Assembly: GCF_900519355.1 (NCBI RefSeq)
Contig: NZ_ULHE01000003.1
Location: 1 to 64,000 of the forward strand
Length of the DNA stretch: 64,000 nucleotides
Direction of reading: 5' to 3'
Source: Corynebacterium lactis
GTDB taxonomy: Bacteria > Actinomycetota > Actinomycetes > Mycobacteriales > Mycobacteriaceae
A program made the translations under genes and the position numbers. This document shows positions 39,961 to 48,261 of the stretch, in pieces (position 1 is the stretch's first letter; each line of letters starts with the position of its first letter). The notes under the pieces were generated by a model, which worked only from the letters and a program-made list of their open reading frames with translations, was not told the origin of the DNA and ran no database searches.

Positions 39961-40053
39961 CTAGCTCGTACGCACCCGGGGCACGGACTGGAGACAGCAG
40001 CAACACATCTGCAGCGATGGCGTAAACGAGTTCGCAGCGAGGCGAGTGGCCAT
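39961..40053 (-). CDS. Short ORF with four consecutive cysteine codons (30 aa)
   Basis: A 30-codon ORF starts with ATG 6 nt after a strong AGGAAAGGAG ribosome site. Residues 17-20 are Cys-Cys-Cys-Cys. Third positions are about three quarters G or C. Polycysteine short ORFs in mycobacteria act as cysteine-responsive attenuators; here the ORF precedes the 40-codon gene by 99 nt. A competing reading frame over the same DNA has poorer codon use. The remainder of the 509-nt gap 39722-40230 holds only these two ORFs and the glpD leader. Confidence 0.4.
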   Translation of the reverse strand: MATRLAANSFTPSLQMCCCCLQSVPRVRTS

Positions 40054-40230
40054 CGAATTCTCCTTTCCTCATCGATTCCTCTATCGATCGGCCCGATTTG
40101 GGCCGGCGAGTGTCCGTACCGGAAGTGCTAATGGACAACTTAGTCTACTTTTTACATCGCTGCAAGAACTCCACCTTTTTGTTCCACCACCGTGGGGCTC
40201 CCCACACGGTAACTCTTGAAGGAATCTGAC

Positions 40231-41814
40231 ATGTCTGCCACGCACACCCCCACCCCACGCGCCGAAGCCGGTGCCCTCAACAAGAAGCGTCGGCAAGCGG
40301 ACCTGGACCGCCTGCGCGACGGCGCGACCAAGGGCGAGATCCCGGACCTGCTGGTCATCGGAGCCGGCATCACCGGCGTCGGCATCGCGCTGGACGCGGC
40401 CTCCAGGGGCCTGAACACCGTGATCATCGACGCCCACGACCTGGCATTTGGCACCTCCCGCTGGTCCTCCAAGCTGGCCCACGGCGGCCTGCGCTACCTG
40501 GCCACCGGCAACGTCGGCATCGCCCGCCGCTCCGCGGTTGAGCGCGGCACCCTGCTCGACGTCACCGCCCCGCACCTGGTGCACAAGCTGCCGCAGGTCG
40601 TCCCCGTCATGGACGCCTTCGCGCCGCTGACTCGGGTCCTGCCGCGCATGGGCTTCCTCGCCGGCGACTTCCTCCGCATCATCGCGGGCACTTCCGCGAC
40701 GACGCTGCCGCTCTCGCGCACCGTCGGCAAGCAGCGCGTGGCGGAGCTCTCCCCGACCGTGCGCAAGAAGGACGTGAAGTTCGGCTACGTCAACTACGAC
40801 GGCCAGCTGCGTGACGACGCCCGCCTGGTCACCGCCATCGCCCGCACCGCGGCGACCTATGGCGCCACCGTACTGACCAAGGTGCGCTGCGAAAACGCGA
40901 CCGGCTCCGGCGCAACCCTGGTCGACGAGCTGACCGGCGAGACATTCGACCTGCCCGCGCGTGCCGTCGTCAACGCCACCGGCGTGTGGGCCGGCGACGT
41001 GGACTCCTCCATCAAGGTCCGCCCGTCGCGAGGCACCCACCTGGTGCTGGACGCCGCAAAGCTGGGCAACCCGACCGGCTCCCTGACGGTTCCGGTGCCG
41101 GGCTACACCAACCGCTTCTGCTTCGTCCTGCCGGCCGAGCACGGCCGCGTCTACATCGGCCTGACCGACGAGTCCGCGCCAGGCCCGATTCCGGATGTCC
41201 CGGAGGTCCTGGAGGAGGACGTCACCTTCCTCCTCGACGTGATCAATCAGGCGCTCGAGACCCCGCTGACCCGCGACGACGTCGCCGGCGCCTTCGCGGG
41301 CCTGCGCCCGCTGATCGACTCCGGCGAGGGCAACACGGCGGACCTTTCCCGCGAGCACGCCCTGTTGGAGGCCGACAACGGCCTGATCTCCATTACCGGC
41401 GGCAAGCTGACCGAGTACCGCCTGATGGCCGAGCAGACCGTCGACAAGGTGGTCTCCAAGCTGGGCATTACCGCGCCGGAATGCCTGACCCGCGCCATCC
41501 CGGTGCTGGGCTCCCAGCGCCCGGGCCTGGACCGCGCCCGAACCGCCACGGAGGCAGGCCGCATCCCGCAGGCCCTGTTCGACCGCTACGGCGCCGAGTC
41601 CCAGGAGGTCATCGACTCCTGCCCGCTGGAGCGCCCGCTCGACCCGGTGGCCGAGGGCATCGACGTCACCCGCGCCGAGTTCGCCTGGCACGTCACACAC
41701 GAGGGCGCGCTCAGCGTCGACGACATCCTCGACCGACGCACCCGCATCGGCCTAGTCCCGGCCGACCGCGAGGCCGCCCTGCCCGCCGCCGAGGAGGCCC
41801 TGACGCTAGCGTAG
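40231..41814 (+). CDS. glpD: Glycerol-3-phosphate dehydrogenase (aerobic)
   Basis: An FAD enzyme that oxidises glycerol 3-phosphate to dihydroxyacetone phosphate and feeds electrons to quinones at the membrane. The 527-residue protein has the Rossmann motif VIGAGITGVGIALDAASRG, then SSKLAHGGLRYL, and the C-terminal DAO_C domain (VTRAEFAWHVTHEGALSVDDIL). The ATG at 40231 has GAAGGAA 7 nt upstream. It follows the AGPS-like flavoprotein on the same strand, as in mycobacteria. Confidence 0.95.
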   Translation: MSATHTPTPRAEAGALNKKRRQADLDRLRDGATKGEIPDLLVIGAGITGVGIALDAASRGLNTVIIDAHDLAFGTSRWSSKLAHGGLRYLATGNVGIARRSAVERGTLLDVTAPHLVHKLPQVVPVMDAFAPLTRVLPRMGFLAGDFLRIIAGTSATTLPLSRTVGKQRVAELSPTVRKKDVKFGYVNYDGQLRDDARLVTAIARTAATYGATVLTKVRCENATGSGATLVDELTGETFDLPARAVVNATGVWAGDVDSSIKVRPSRGTHLVLDAAKLGNPTGSLTVPVPGYTNRFCFVLPAEHGRVYIGLTDESAPGPIPDVPEVLEEDVTFLLDVINQALETPLTRDDVAGAFAGLRPLIDSGEGNTADLSREHALLEADNGLISITGGKLTEYRLMAEQTVDKVVSKLGITAPECLTRAIPVLGSQRPGLDRARTATEAGRIPQALFDRYGAESQEVIDSCPLERPLDPVAEGIDVTRAEFAWHVTHEGALSVDDILDRRTRIGLVPADREAALPAAEEALTLA

Positions 41815-41836
41815 GCGTCGGCACGCAAAAGCCAAC

Positions 41837-41858
41837 ATATAGACTAAGCGGTCTATAT
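41837..41858. promoter_or_regulatory. Palindromic operator candidate upstream of the C-S lyase gene
   Basis: ATATAGAC and GTCTATAT form a perfect inverted repeat with a 6-nt centre, a size typical of TetR-family operators. It lies just upstream of the likely -10 (TATAAA, 41865-41870) of the gene starting at 41879. Confidence 0.6.
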
Positions 41859-41867
41859 TGATGGTAT

Positions 41868-41916
41868 AAAGTGACACTGTGAATGAAAGCACCACAAACA
41901 TTGACAGTGTCACTTT
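41868..41916. repeat. 13-bp inverted repeat flanking the start codon of the C-S lyase gene
   Basis: AAAGTGACACTGT (41868-41880) is repeated in perfect inverted orientation as ACAGTGTCACTTT (41904-41916), with 23 nt between. The start GTG at 41879 straddles the end of the left arm. In RNA it could form a hairpin hiding the start codon; in DNA it could be a second operator. Confidence 0.7.
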
Positions 41917-43051
41917 TCCGTCTCTAGAGACCCTCCGCGCCCGCGGCACCCTCAAGTGGACCGCCTACCCGGCCGACGTCCTGCCGCTGTGGGTCGCCGA
42001 GTCCGACGCGACCACCTGCCCCGCAGTCGCACGCGCCGTCGCCGAAGCCTGCGAGCGCGAGCACTTCGGCTACCCGCCGCGGGACATCTCCGCACTGACG
42101 GTGGCCTGCGCCGACTTCTCCGCGGCCCGCTACGGCTGGCGCCCGAACCCCGACAACATCTTCGCCACCGCCGATGTCGTCCGCGGCGTCACGCTGGCCG
42201 TCGAGCGCTTCACCCGCCCGGGCTCGGCCATCGTTATCCCCGTGCCCGCCTACATGCCCTTCTTCGAGGTCGGGCCCGCGCTCGGGCGCGAGTCCGTCTT
42301 TATCCCCACACTTGCCGACGGCCCCGACCTGGCGGCCCTGGAAAAGGCATTCGCGGACGGGGCGGGATGCCTGATTCTATGCAACCCGAATAACCCTCTC
42401 GGGTTTACGTACACGGCCGAGAAGCTGCGCGAGATTACGGACCTGGCCGCGCGTTTCGGGGCGCGCGTCATCTCCGACGAGATTCACGGGCCCGTGGTGC
42501 TGACCGGGCAGCACACCCCGACGGCGTCGGTGTCCGACACTGCCGCCGAGGTCACCATTACCGTGACGGCGACATCGAAGGGCTGGAACACGGCGGGCCT
42601 GAAGTGCGCGCAGCTGATCTTCAACGACGCGGACGCGGCCGCCTGGCGCGAGCTGCCGCACATCGTGCACGAGGGTGCGTCCATCCTCGGCCTGGTCGCG
42701 GCGGCGGCCGCCTACCGCGACGGAATCGCCTGGCTGGACAGCTTCATCGAGGTGCTGCGGGACAACCGCGACACGATCGCGAAGCGGCTGGGCGAGTTCG
42801 CGCCGGAGGCGAAGTTCACTCCCCCGCAGGCGTCCTTCCTCGGCTGGATCGACCTTTCGGACGTGCCGGGCGTGGACACGTCGGATCCGTCGGCCTGGCT
42901 GGTCGACAACGCCCGGATAGCACTAAACCCCGGCACCGCCTTCGGAGAAGGCGGGCAGGGGCATGTGCGTCTGAATTTTGCGACCTCGCCGGAAATCCTC
43001 GGCGAGGCCCTCGACCGCTTCGAGGCGGCTGTGAAGGCTGCCCGCGGATAG
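41879..43051 (+). CDS. MalY/PatB-type aminotransferase, probable cystathionine beta-lyase (C-S lyase)
   Basis: A fold-type I PLP enzyme of 390 residues. It has the PLP lysine in TSKGWNTAG, the CNPNNPLG motif and RLNFATS with the carboxylate-binding Arg. MalY/PatB proteins split cystathionine or S-alkyl cysteines to thiol, pyruvate and ammonia; C. glutamicum AecD belongs here. The start is GTG at 41879 with TATAAA 8 nt before it and no Shine-Dalgarno, so it is probably leaderless. Two inverted repeats around the promoter suggest tight regulation. Confidence 0.85.
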   Translation: MNESTTNIDSVTFPSLETLRARGTLKWTAYPADVLPLWVAESDATTCPAVARAVAEACEREHFGYPPRDISALTVACADFSAARYGWRPNPDNIFATADVVRGVTLAVERFTRPGSAIVIPVPAYMPFFEVGPALGRESVFIPTLADGPDLAALEKAFADGAGCLILCNPNNPLGFTYTAEKLREITDLAARFGARVISDEIHGPVVLTGQHTPTASVSDTAAEVTITVTATSKGWNTAGLKCAQLIFNDADAAAWRELPHIVHEGASILGLVAAAAAYRDGIAWLDSFIEVLRDNRDTIAKRLGEFAPEAKFTPPQASFLGWIDLSDVPGVDTSDPSAWLVDNARIALNPGTAFGEGGQGHVRLNFATSPEILGEALDRFEAAVKAARG

Positions 43052-43097
43052 CCGGGGATAGCGGGGATAGCCGGGTTGGCCTTAGCGGGAACTGGCC

Positions 43098-44441
43098 TTA
43101 GCGAGCCAGCTCGTTGAGGTTTGTCACGGTGACACTGCCGTCGCCGTTGACAACGTACTTGGCTGCGTAGGCGGCGGCGAGGTTCATGCGGACGTGCTGG
43201 CCCTCGCTGTCATTGCGGTCCAGCGGGAAACCGGAAGCGATCGCCGTCTGCGCGAGAATCTGCTCGCGCTGGGCGTCGGTCAGCTCCGGGAACTTGGTCT
43301 CAAGCAGGCCCGCGTAGCGCTTCGGCACGACGACTGGGGTGTCGGTGGCACCGATCTGCGTGAAGTCATAGGTCATACGCTCGCGGTAGATCTTCGCGGC
43401 TGCGTTGTTAGACATGTACGGGGTGTCCTTTGCCACGCAGTTGGCAATGGTGTCCCCACAGCGGTACTCCAGCTCGGCGCGGAGCTCCTCCTGCGCCTGC
43501 TTGATCAGGCCCTGGAACTCCGGGTCGGCCCAGCGGTCGGCAGCGGCCTGGTTACCCATCATGCGGCCACCGATGACGTCCAGCGGGTAGTGCACGCCCA
43601 TGACCAGACGGGACTGGCCGGCCTCGGAGGAGCGGGCCTGAATCTGCGCCGCGACCTCCGGCATCATGACCGACAGCAGCGTCGAGGTCCACGCCGCCTT
43701 GTTCGTGTGCCCCGACGGGTACGACGGGGTGGTCGAGTACGGGTCGTCCTGGCCCTCGCGGTAGTAACGCTTAATTCGGTCCGGGGCGACCACGAACGGG
43801 CGGTCGTAGCCGTAGTAGTACTTCTCGATGAAAGTCGAGCTCATGACCCCGCCACCGCGGGCCAGGTTGCCGGACAGCAGCGCCTTGGTCTTCGGCAGGT
43901 AGCCTTCCTTGAGTGCGTCGCGGAAGTGCTTGCCCAGCTCAGAGCCCAAACCGCTGGACAGGTTTTCCAGCGGGTCGATGTAGTCGTCATCGAGCGCGAT
44001 GTTCTTGGCCTTCTCGTCGTTTTCCGCCGCGTTGTTAATCCTCACGACAGTCTCGAGGTTCTGGCTCATGACCTCCGGGTGGTTCTTGCGGAGATCCTCG
44101 AATGGGTTGACGACGTAGAAGTAGAAGAACTTGTCCGTCGCTGCATCCGACTGGTAGAAGCGGTAGAGCTGGTCGATGCGCAGCGGGGAGGGAGACGGAG
44201 CCTGCTTGCCCTGTGCGTTGACGCCGCGGGGCTGGCCGACGGATTCGAAGCCCGGCGACGCCAGACCACCGGCGACGCCGGGGCTGCCTGCCCCCGGAGA
44301 GGAGCTGGCGGTGGGTAGAGCACCAGCTGGCTGAGCGGATGCCTCGGGAGCGAGCGGTGCTACGCCCAGCATCAACGTCATGGCCGCCGCGGCTGCGCCC
44401 GCGCGGACCGTCCTGCACTTAGCGAACTTCGAAGAGGACAA
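43098..44441 (-). CDS. Secreted PAP2-family acid phosphatase
   Basis: The 447-residue protein has a signal peptide (AGAAAAAMTLMLGVAPLAPEASA) and a class A acid phosphatase/PAP2 core: KYYYGYDRPF, SYPSGHTNKAAW and RLVMGVHYPLDVIGG carry the catalytic Arg, His and Asp. Start is set at a TTG (44441) because it has an AAGGAG ribosome site 5 nt upstream and gives a proper signal peptide; the longer ATG frame reads through that ribosome site. It probably releases phosphate outside the cell or at the wall. Confidence 0.85.
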   Translation of the reverse strand: MSSSKFAKCRTVRAGAAAAAMTLMLGVAPLAPEASAQPAGALPTASSSPGAGSPGVAGGLASPGFESVGQPRGVNAQGKQAPSPSPLRIDQLYRFYQSDAATDKFFYFYVVNPFEDLRKNHPEVMSQNLETVVRINNAAENDEKAKNIALDDDYIDPLENLSSGLGSELGKHFRDALKEGYLPKTKALLSGNLARGGGVMSSTFIEKYYYGYDRPFVVAPDRIKRYYREGQDDPYSTTPSYPSGHTNKAAWTSTLLSVMMPEVAAQIQARSSEAGQSRLVMGVHYPLDVIGGRMMGNQAAADRWADPEFQGLIKQAQEELRAELEYRCGDTIANCVAKDTPYMSNNAAAKIYRERMTYDFTQIGATDTPVVVPKRYAGLLETKFPELTDAQREQILAQTAIASGFPLDRNDSEGQHVRMNLAAAYAAKYVVNGDGSVTVTNLNELAR

Positions 44442-44590
44442 GGGCTCTCCTTTTCTCCTGATGTGGCCTGTATAAGAGCTGCGATACGAATGAAGCAATA
44501 ACCAAAGGAACGAGCCTACTTTAGTTGGAAGCTCATCGATTCTTTGCTAATACTAAGGCGTTTAACATTTTCGCGCGATATGAAACGCAA

Positions 44591-44626
44591 AGAAAACCCC
44601 GACAAGGGGGTCATCCTTGCCGGGGG
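44591..44626 (-). terminator. Terminator downstream of the 3-hydroxyacyl-CoA dehydrogenase gene
   Basis: On the minus strand CCCCGGCAAGG pairs with CCTTGTCGGGG (one G-T pair) around a 7-nt loop and is followed by TTTTCTTTG. It closes the transcript that ends at 44652. The rest of the gap to the phosphatase gene is AT-rich and holds its promoter region. Confidence 0.8.
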
Positions 44627-44651
44627 AGCTATCGCGCGCGACGACGCGCGA

Positions 44652-45518
44652 CTACTTCGAGTAATCGTAGAAGCCACGCCCGGACTTGCGGCCGAAGCGG
44701 CCCGCCTCGACCATGCGCTTGAGCAGTGGCGGCGCGGCATAGGTCGGCTCGGCGTACTCGTCGTACATCGCGTCGGCGATGAACTTGACGGTGTCCAGGC
44801 CGACCATGTCGGCCAGCGTCAGCGGGCCCATCGGGTGAGCACAACCGTTGACCATACCGGCGTCGATATCCTCGGCCGAGGCGACGCCGTCCTGCAGCAT
44901 GCGGATGGCGCCCAGGATGTACGGGACGAGCAGCGCGTTGACGATGAAGCCGGAGCGGTCCTTCGCGCGGATAACCGTCTTCCCGAGTGCCTCGGCAGCG
45001 TAGGCGTAAGCGCGCTCGGACTGCACCTCACCCGTGGAGAGCGTGACGACGTGCTCCACCAGCGGCAGCACCGGCACGGGGTTGAAGAAGTGCAGGCCCA
45101 TCACGCGCTCGGGGCGCTTCGTCGCAGCAGCGATTGACTGAATCGGCAGCGAGGATGTGTTGGACGCCAAAATGGCGTCATCGGCCTCCACGATCGCGTC
45201 GAGCTGCGAGAAGACGGATGCCTTGACCTCCGGGTTCTCGACGATTGCCTCGATGACCAGCTCGCGGTCAGCGAAGTCTTCCATCTGCGTGGTGTAGCTG
45301 ATGCGACCGAGGATTTCGTCTCGGGCAGCGGCCTCGAGCTTGCCACGGGATACCGCCTTGTCCAGAGACTTCTCGATTCGTGCGCGACCTGCGTCGAGGA
45401 ACTCCTGCTTAGCTTCCCAGACCTTAACGTCGCTGCCAGCCTTTGCACAGACCTCGATGATGCCGGAGCCCATCTGCCCCGCGCCGACGATGCCTACCCG
45501 AGAAATACTGTTTGTCAT
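44652..45518 (-). CDS. 3-hydroxybutyryl-CoA/3-hydroxyacyl-CoA dehydrogenase
   Basis: An NAD(P)-dependent dehydrogenase of 288 residues that interconverts 3-hydroxyacyl-CoA and 3-oxoacyl-CoA. The Rossmann motif is VGIVGAGQMGSGI; the catalytic region has SNTSSLPI and LHFFNPVPVLPLVE with the active His, and the C-terminal helical dimerisation domain contains DRSGFIVNALLVPY. It is the single-domain FadB2/Hbd type used in beta-oxidation or butanoate metabolism. A TGTGCAA palindrome lies 150 nt upstream. Confidence 0.9.
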   Translation of the reverse strand: MTNSISRVGIVGAGQMGSGIIEVCAKAGSDVKVWEAKQEFLDAGRARIEKSLDKAVSRGKLEAAARDEILGRISYTTQMEDFADRELVIEAIVENPEVKASVFSQLDAIVEADDAILASNTSSLPIQSIAAATKRPERVMGLHFFNPVPVLPLVEHVVTLSTGEVQSERAYAYAAEALGKTVIRAKDRSGFIVNALLVPYILGAIRMLQDGVASAEDIDAGMVNGCAHPMGPLTLADMVGLDTVKFIADAMYDEYAEPTYAAPPLLKRMVEAGRFGRKSGRGFYDYSK

Positions 45519-45667
45519 AGCGCTGTACTTTCCCCTTCTCGCCGCTTCGACACGGCCTCTACACGTGAGTATTCAAGCCGGGAAGGCGTCTGCTTCCCGC
45601 TTCACGCTCCCACGCTACTAACCGCAGGGGCATTCTTTCAGCGCTTTGCGCCAAATAGTGCCCCCTG

Positions 45668-45685
45668 TGTGCAATTTGTTGCACA
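45668..45685. promoter_or_regulatory. Palindromic operator candidate upstream of the hydroxyacyl-CoA dehydrogenase gene
   Basis: TGTGCAATTTGTTGCACA is a perfect 7-bp inverted repeat with a 4-nt centre, in the 227-nt gap between the lipoprotein gene and the dehydrogenase gene. It does not match the GlxR consensus (TGTGA-N6-TCACA) exactly. The regulator is unknown. Confidence 0.45.
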
Positions 45686-45696
45686 ACCGCGGTCGG

Positions 45697-45732
45697 CCCC
45701 CGCCACAGCGCCACGTGCCCCCGCCACAGCGC
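45697..45732 (+). repeat. Direct repeat of 15 bp
   Basis: CCCCCGCCACAGCGC occurs twice (45697-45711 and 45718-45732), separated by 6 nt, next to the TGTGCAA palindrome in the same intergenic region. Function is unknown. Confidence 0.7.
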
Positions 45733-45786
45733 AGCCCTCGAGGGCTCAGAACGCCATCCGCTCCCGAAGAGCCTCGCGCAGCTCCG

Positions 45787-46374
45787 TCAGCTCCGCGTCG
45801 CACTCCCGGCGAGGTCCGCGACAGATTGGTCCCCGTTCGCATCGATGCCCCGCCAACGGGAGATAAGGCTGTCCAAGCCGCTTTCCAGGAGCGTGAGATA
45901 GGCCATGTCGGCATGCGGGCCGGTCTCATTGTTCAGGCGCCCGAGAGCGTCCGAGTCAACCCCGGCCAGAGTCGGCTCGACGCCAACACCGAGCAACTGC
46001 ACCAGGCGGGACTCCTCCTGCTCGAGGATCGGCATCGCCCGCTGCGCCAGCGCAACGGTGGGCTCCGACACGTCCCCCTTGCCAATCAGCGTCGCGGACG
46101 CGTCCTTCAGCGTGGACGTATCTGCCGCGATATTCGCCAGGGAATCCCGCAGTTTCGCGCCGGCGGGCGCAGCTTCGCCCGTGGGGGCCGTCGACGCCGC
46201 GGCTCTCGACGCCGTGCCCGTCGTCACGCTTGACGACGGTGTCCCCTGCCCCGAGGGGCCGGTCGAACTGCACGCGCCGAGCCCCAGCGCGAGGAGGGAG
46301 ACCAAGCCAACGGCCCCGGCGCCGGCTTTTCCGAGGGTAGGGGGATTGCCCTTCGCGGTGGACTTCATGCGCAC
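45787..46374 (-). CDS. Putative lipoprotein, probably frameshifted near the C-terminus
   Basis: The 195-residue protein has a signal peptide with lipobox LGAC (Cys at about residue 35), a Ser/Thr/Ala-rich stretch, then a helical domain. It starts at a GTG overlapping the preceding stop (TAGTG), or at the ATG 6 nt later. After DLAGS the frame ends, but the next frame continues as DAELTELREALRERMAF and stops at 45746. Adding one G in the run at 45805-45807 would join them into a 209-residue protein. No family is recognised. Confidence 0.65.
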   Translation of the reverse strand: MRMKSTAKGNPPTLGKAGAGAVGLVSLLALGLGACSSTGPSGQGTPSSSVTTGTASRAAASTAPTGEAAPAGAKLRDSLANIAADTSTLKDASATLIGKGDVSEPTVALAQRAMPILEQEESRLVQLLGVGVEPTLAGVDSDALGRLNNETGPHADMAYLTLLESGLDSLISRWRGIDANGDQSVADLAGSATRS

Positions 46375-46697
46375 TAGTCGATCTGCAGCTCGCCCATGCG
46401 GTCCCAGTCCTGCTTGCCCGGCAGAACCTGCGACACAATCTTCGGGGTCTCGACCAGAAGGGGCTTCATGGCTTCGAGCCCCTTGGCGAAGTGCTCCGAG
46501 GTCACGTGCGCCTCGGCGGCGTCGTCCTCGAAGGCCTCGACGAGAATGTACTGGTTCGGATCCTCAACGCTGCGGGACCACTCGAACCACTTGTTGCCGG
46601 CCTCGGCGCGGGTCGCTGCGGTGAACTCGGCGACGTGGTCCATCCACTCGTCCGCGAACTCCGGCTTTACTTGGTAATTCACAACGATAAAAATCAT
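46374..46697 (-). CDS. Antibiotic biosynthesis monooxygenase-fold protein
   Basis: The 107-residue protein is a ferredoxin-like ABM-domain protein: IFIVVNYQVKPEFADEW, AEAGNKWFEWSRSVEDPNQYILVEAFEDDAAEAHVTSEHF. Such small proteins include quinol monooxygenases and heme-degrading enzymes, so a specific reaction cannot be given. The start is the ATG at 46697. The stop overlaps the GTG start of the lipoprotein gene. Confidence 0.82.
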   Translation of the reverse strand: MIFIVVNYQVKPEFADEWMDHVAEFTAATRAEAGNKWFEWSRSVEDPNQYILVEAFEDDAAEAHVTSEHFAKGLEAMKPLLVETPKIVSQVLPGKQDWDRMGELQID

Positions 46698-46793
46698 GCA
46701 GCCCACTGTAGGCGCGAGTTGGCGGGAATGCATCCCTGTTTTGTGACGCTTTCGGCGCATTATCGCCTCCGGTTCGCCTATATCATGGGGCTC

Positions 46794-47348
46794 ATGATTC
46801 ACGCACCGCTGATCCTGTCCTACAAGGGGGCCACTCCCCGGATCCACTCCGACGCCTGGATTGCCCCCGGCGCCGTCATCATCGGCGATGTCGAAATCGG
46901 CGCGGAGAGCTCCGTCTTCTACGGCTGCGTGCTGCGCGGTGACGTCGCCCCCATCCGCATCGGGCGCCGCACGAATATCCAGGACAACTCCACCATCCAC
47001 GTCGACTCGGACGCACCGACCACCCTCGGCGACGACGTCACCGTCGGGCACATGGCGCTCATCCACGGCACCACCGTGGAGGATGGCACCCTGGTCGGGA
47101 TGAAGTCCGCCCTCCTCTCCCACTCCCGCATCGGCGCGGGCAGCCTCATCGCGGCCGGCGCGGTCGTCCTGGAGGGCCAAGAAATCCCGCCCGCCTCGCT
47201 CGCGGCCGGAGTCCCCGCGAAGGTCCGCCGCTCGCTTTCCGACGACGAGGTGGCCGGCTTCATCGCCCACGCGGGCCGCTACGTGGAAACCGCGAACCAG
47301 CACCGCCACCTGGAGCCGGTGGATATCGATATGGTCCGGTTTAACTAG
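46794..47348 (+). CDS. Gamma-carbonic anhydrase family protein
   Basis: The 184-residue protein is a left-handed beta-helix hexapeptide-repeat protein (repeats such as AVIIGDVEIGAESSVFYGCVLRGD in part) with three histidines in STIHV and VGHMALIHG that bind the active-site metal. Family members hydrate CO2 or bind acyl-CoA-like ligands. The ATG at 46794 is preferred; an in-frame ATG at 46785 would add three residues. TATATC 9 nt upstream could be a -10 of a leaderless message. Confidence 0.85.
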   Translation: MIHAPLILSYKGATPRIHSDAWIAPGAVIIGDVEIGAESSVFYGCVLRGDVAPIRIGRRTNIQDNSTIHVDSDAPTTLGDDVTVGHMALIHGTTVEDGTLVGMKSALLSHSRIGAGSLIAAGAVVLEGQEIPPASLAAGVPAKVRRSLSDDEVAGFIAHAGRYVETANQHRHLEPVDIDMVRFN

Positions 47349-47419
47349 GGTTTCACCAGCGCATCTCCCGGGCGGGCACTTACGCCAGGACACTTACGCC
47401 GGGCCCCTAGCCAGGGCCC

Positions 47420-48118
47420 CTACGCCAGGGTCGCGCCGGAGGACTCCATCTCCATCAGCGAGAAATCGCCGCGGTCGGCGTCCACGGCCGCTACCTGATT
47501 GCGCAGGACGCGGACGGAAAATCCCTGCTTCAGGCCGTCCAGGACGGTAGCCCGGACGCAGTGGTCCGTGGCGACGCCCACGACGTCAATCTCCTCGATG
47601 TCGGAGGCGCGCAGAGCGTCGGCAAGCGAGACCCCGGCCTCCGTCGTGCCCTCGAATCCGGAGTAGGCGGCGGAGTGCTCGCCCTTGGTGACATCAATGC
47701 GCACGGCGTGGGGGTTTAGCTGCGCGAAGAAGTCCAGCGCGCGCTGCATCTCGGGGTGAATCTCGGCGCCAGGCGTGCCCGCGACGCAGTGCGGCGGCCA
47801 GGTATCGACAAAGTCGGGGTGATCGGAGAAATGCTGGCCCGGGTCGATGTGGTTATCGCGGGTGGTGACGATGACGTCGTACTTGTTGGCGGTGCCGGCA
47901 ACGTGCAGGTAGGTGTTGCGGTAGGCGGCGATGGCTCCGTCGACGGCGAGCGCGCCTCCCTCGGAAAAATCGTTCTGGGCATCGACGACCACCAGAGCCA
48001 TCCGAGGGCGCGGCGGGTGCGCGGGGCGGTCGGGCTCAGCAGCGCGGTCGACGGCGGGAACCTCAGCCGGGGAGCCCTCGTTGACCTGTCGGTACATCTC
48101 GGAGAAGGAAGCGTTCAT
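47420..48118 (-). CDS. pncA: Nicotinamidase
   Basis: PncA hydrolyses nicotinamide to nicotinate for NAD salvage. The triad Asp (VVVDAQNDF), Lys (DVTKGEHS) and Cys (TDHCVRAT) and the metal site DNHIDPGQHF are intact. From the ATG at 48118 it has about 40 residues ahead of the usual N-terminus, rich in Pro and Ala; a start at 48001 (MALVVVDAQ) would give the standard length. The choice is uncertain because neither has a clear ribosome site. Confidence 0.85.
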   Translation of the reverse strand: MNASFSEMYRQVNEGSPAEVPAVDRAAEPDRPAHPPRPRMALVVVDAQNDFSEGGALAVDGAIAAYRNTYLHVAGTANKYDVIVTTRDNHIDPGQHFSDHPDFVDTWPPHCVAGTPGAEIHPEMQRALDFFAQLNPHAVRIDVTKGEHSAAYSGFEGTTEAGVSLADALRASDIEEIDVVGVATDHCVRATVLDGLKQGFSVRVLRNQVAAVDADRGDFSLMEMESSGATLA

Positions 48119-48261
48119 GCAATACATATTGCCATGGCCCGGCTACACTGCCCCGTCCCGCTTAGTGTCGTGAATTCGGGCTGCAGGACGATAAGATTGT
48201 GCTCACATCGTGCGCCACTATTGTCGCGCACATCTTCATTTCCCCCAGGAGGACTTCCCCT

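Noticed and set aside
39733..40131. A 132-codon plus-strand ORF in the gap before glpD
   Set aside because: No ribosome site, poor third-position G/C bias and no recognisable features; the opposite-strand small ORFs are better supported.
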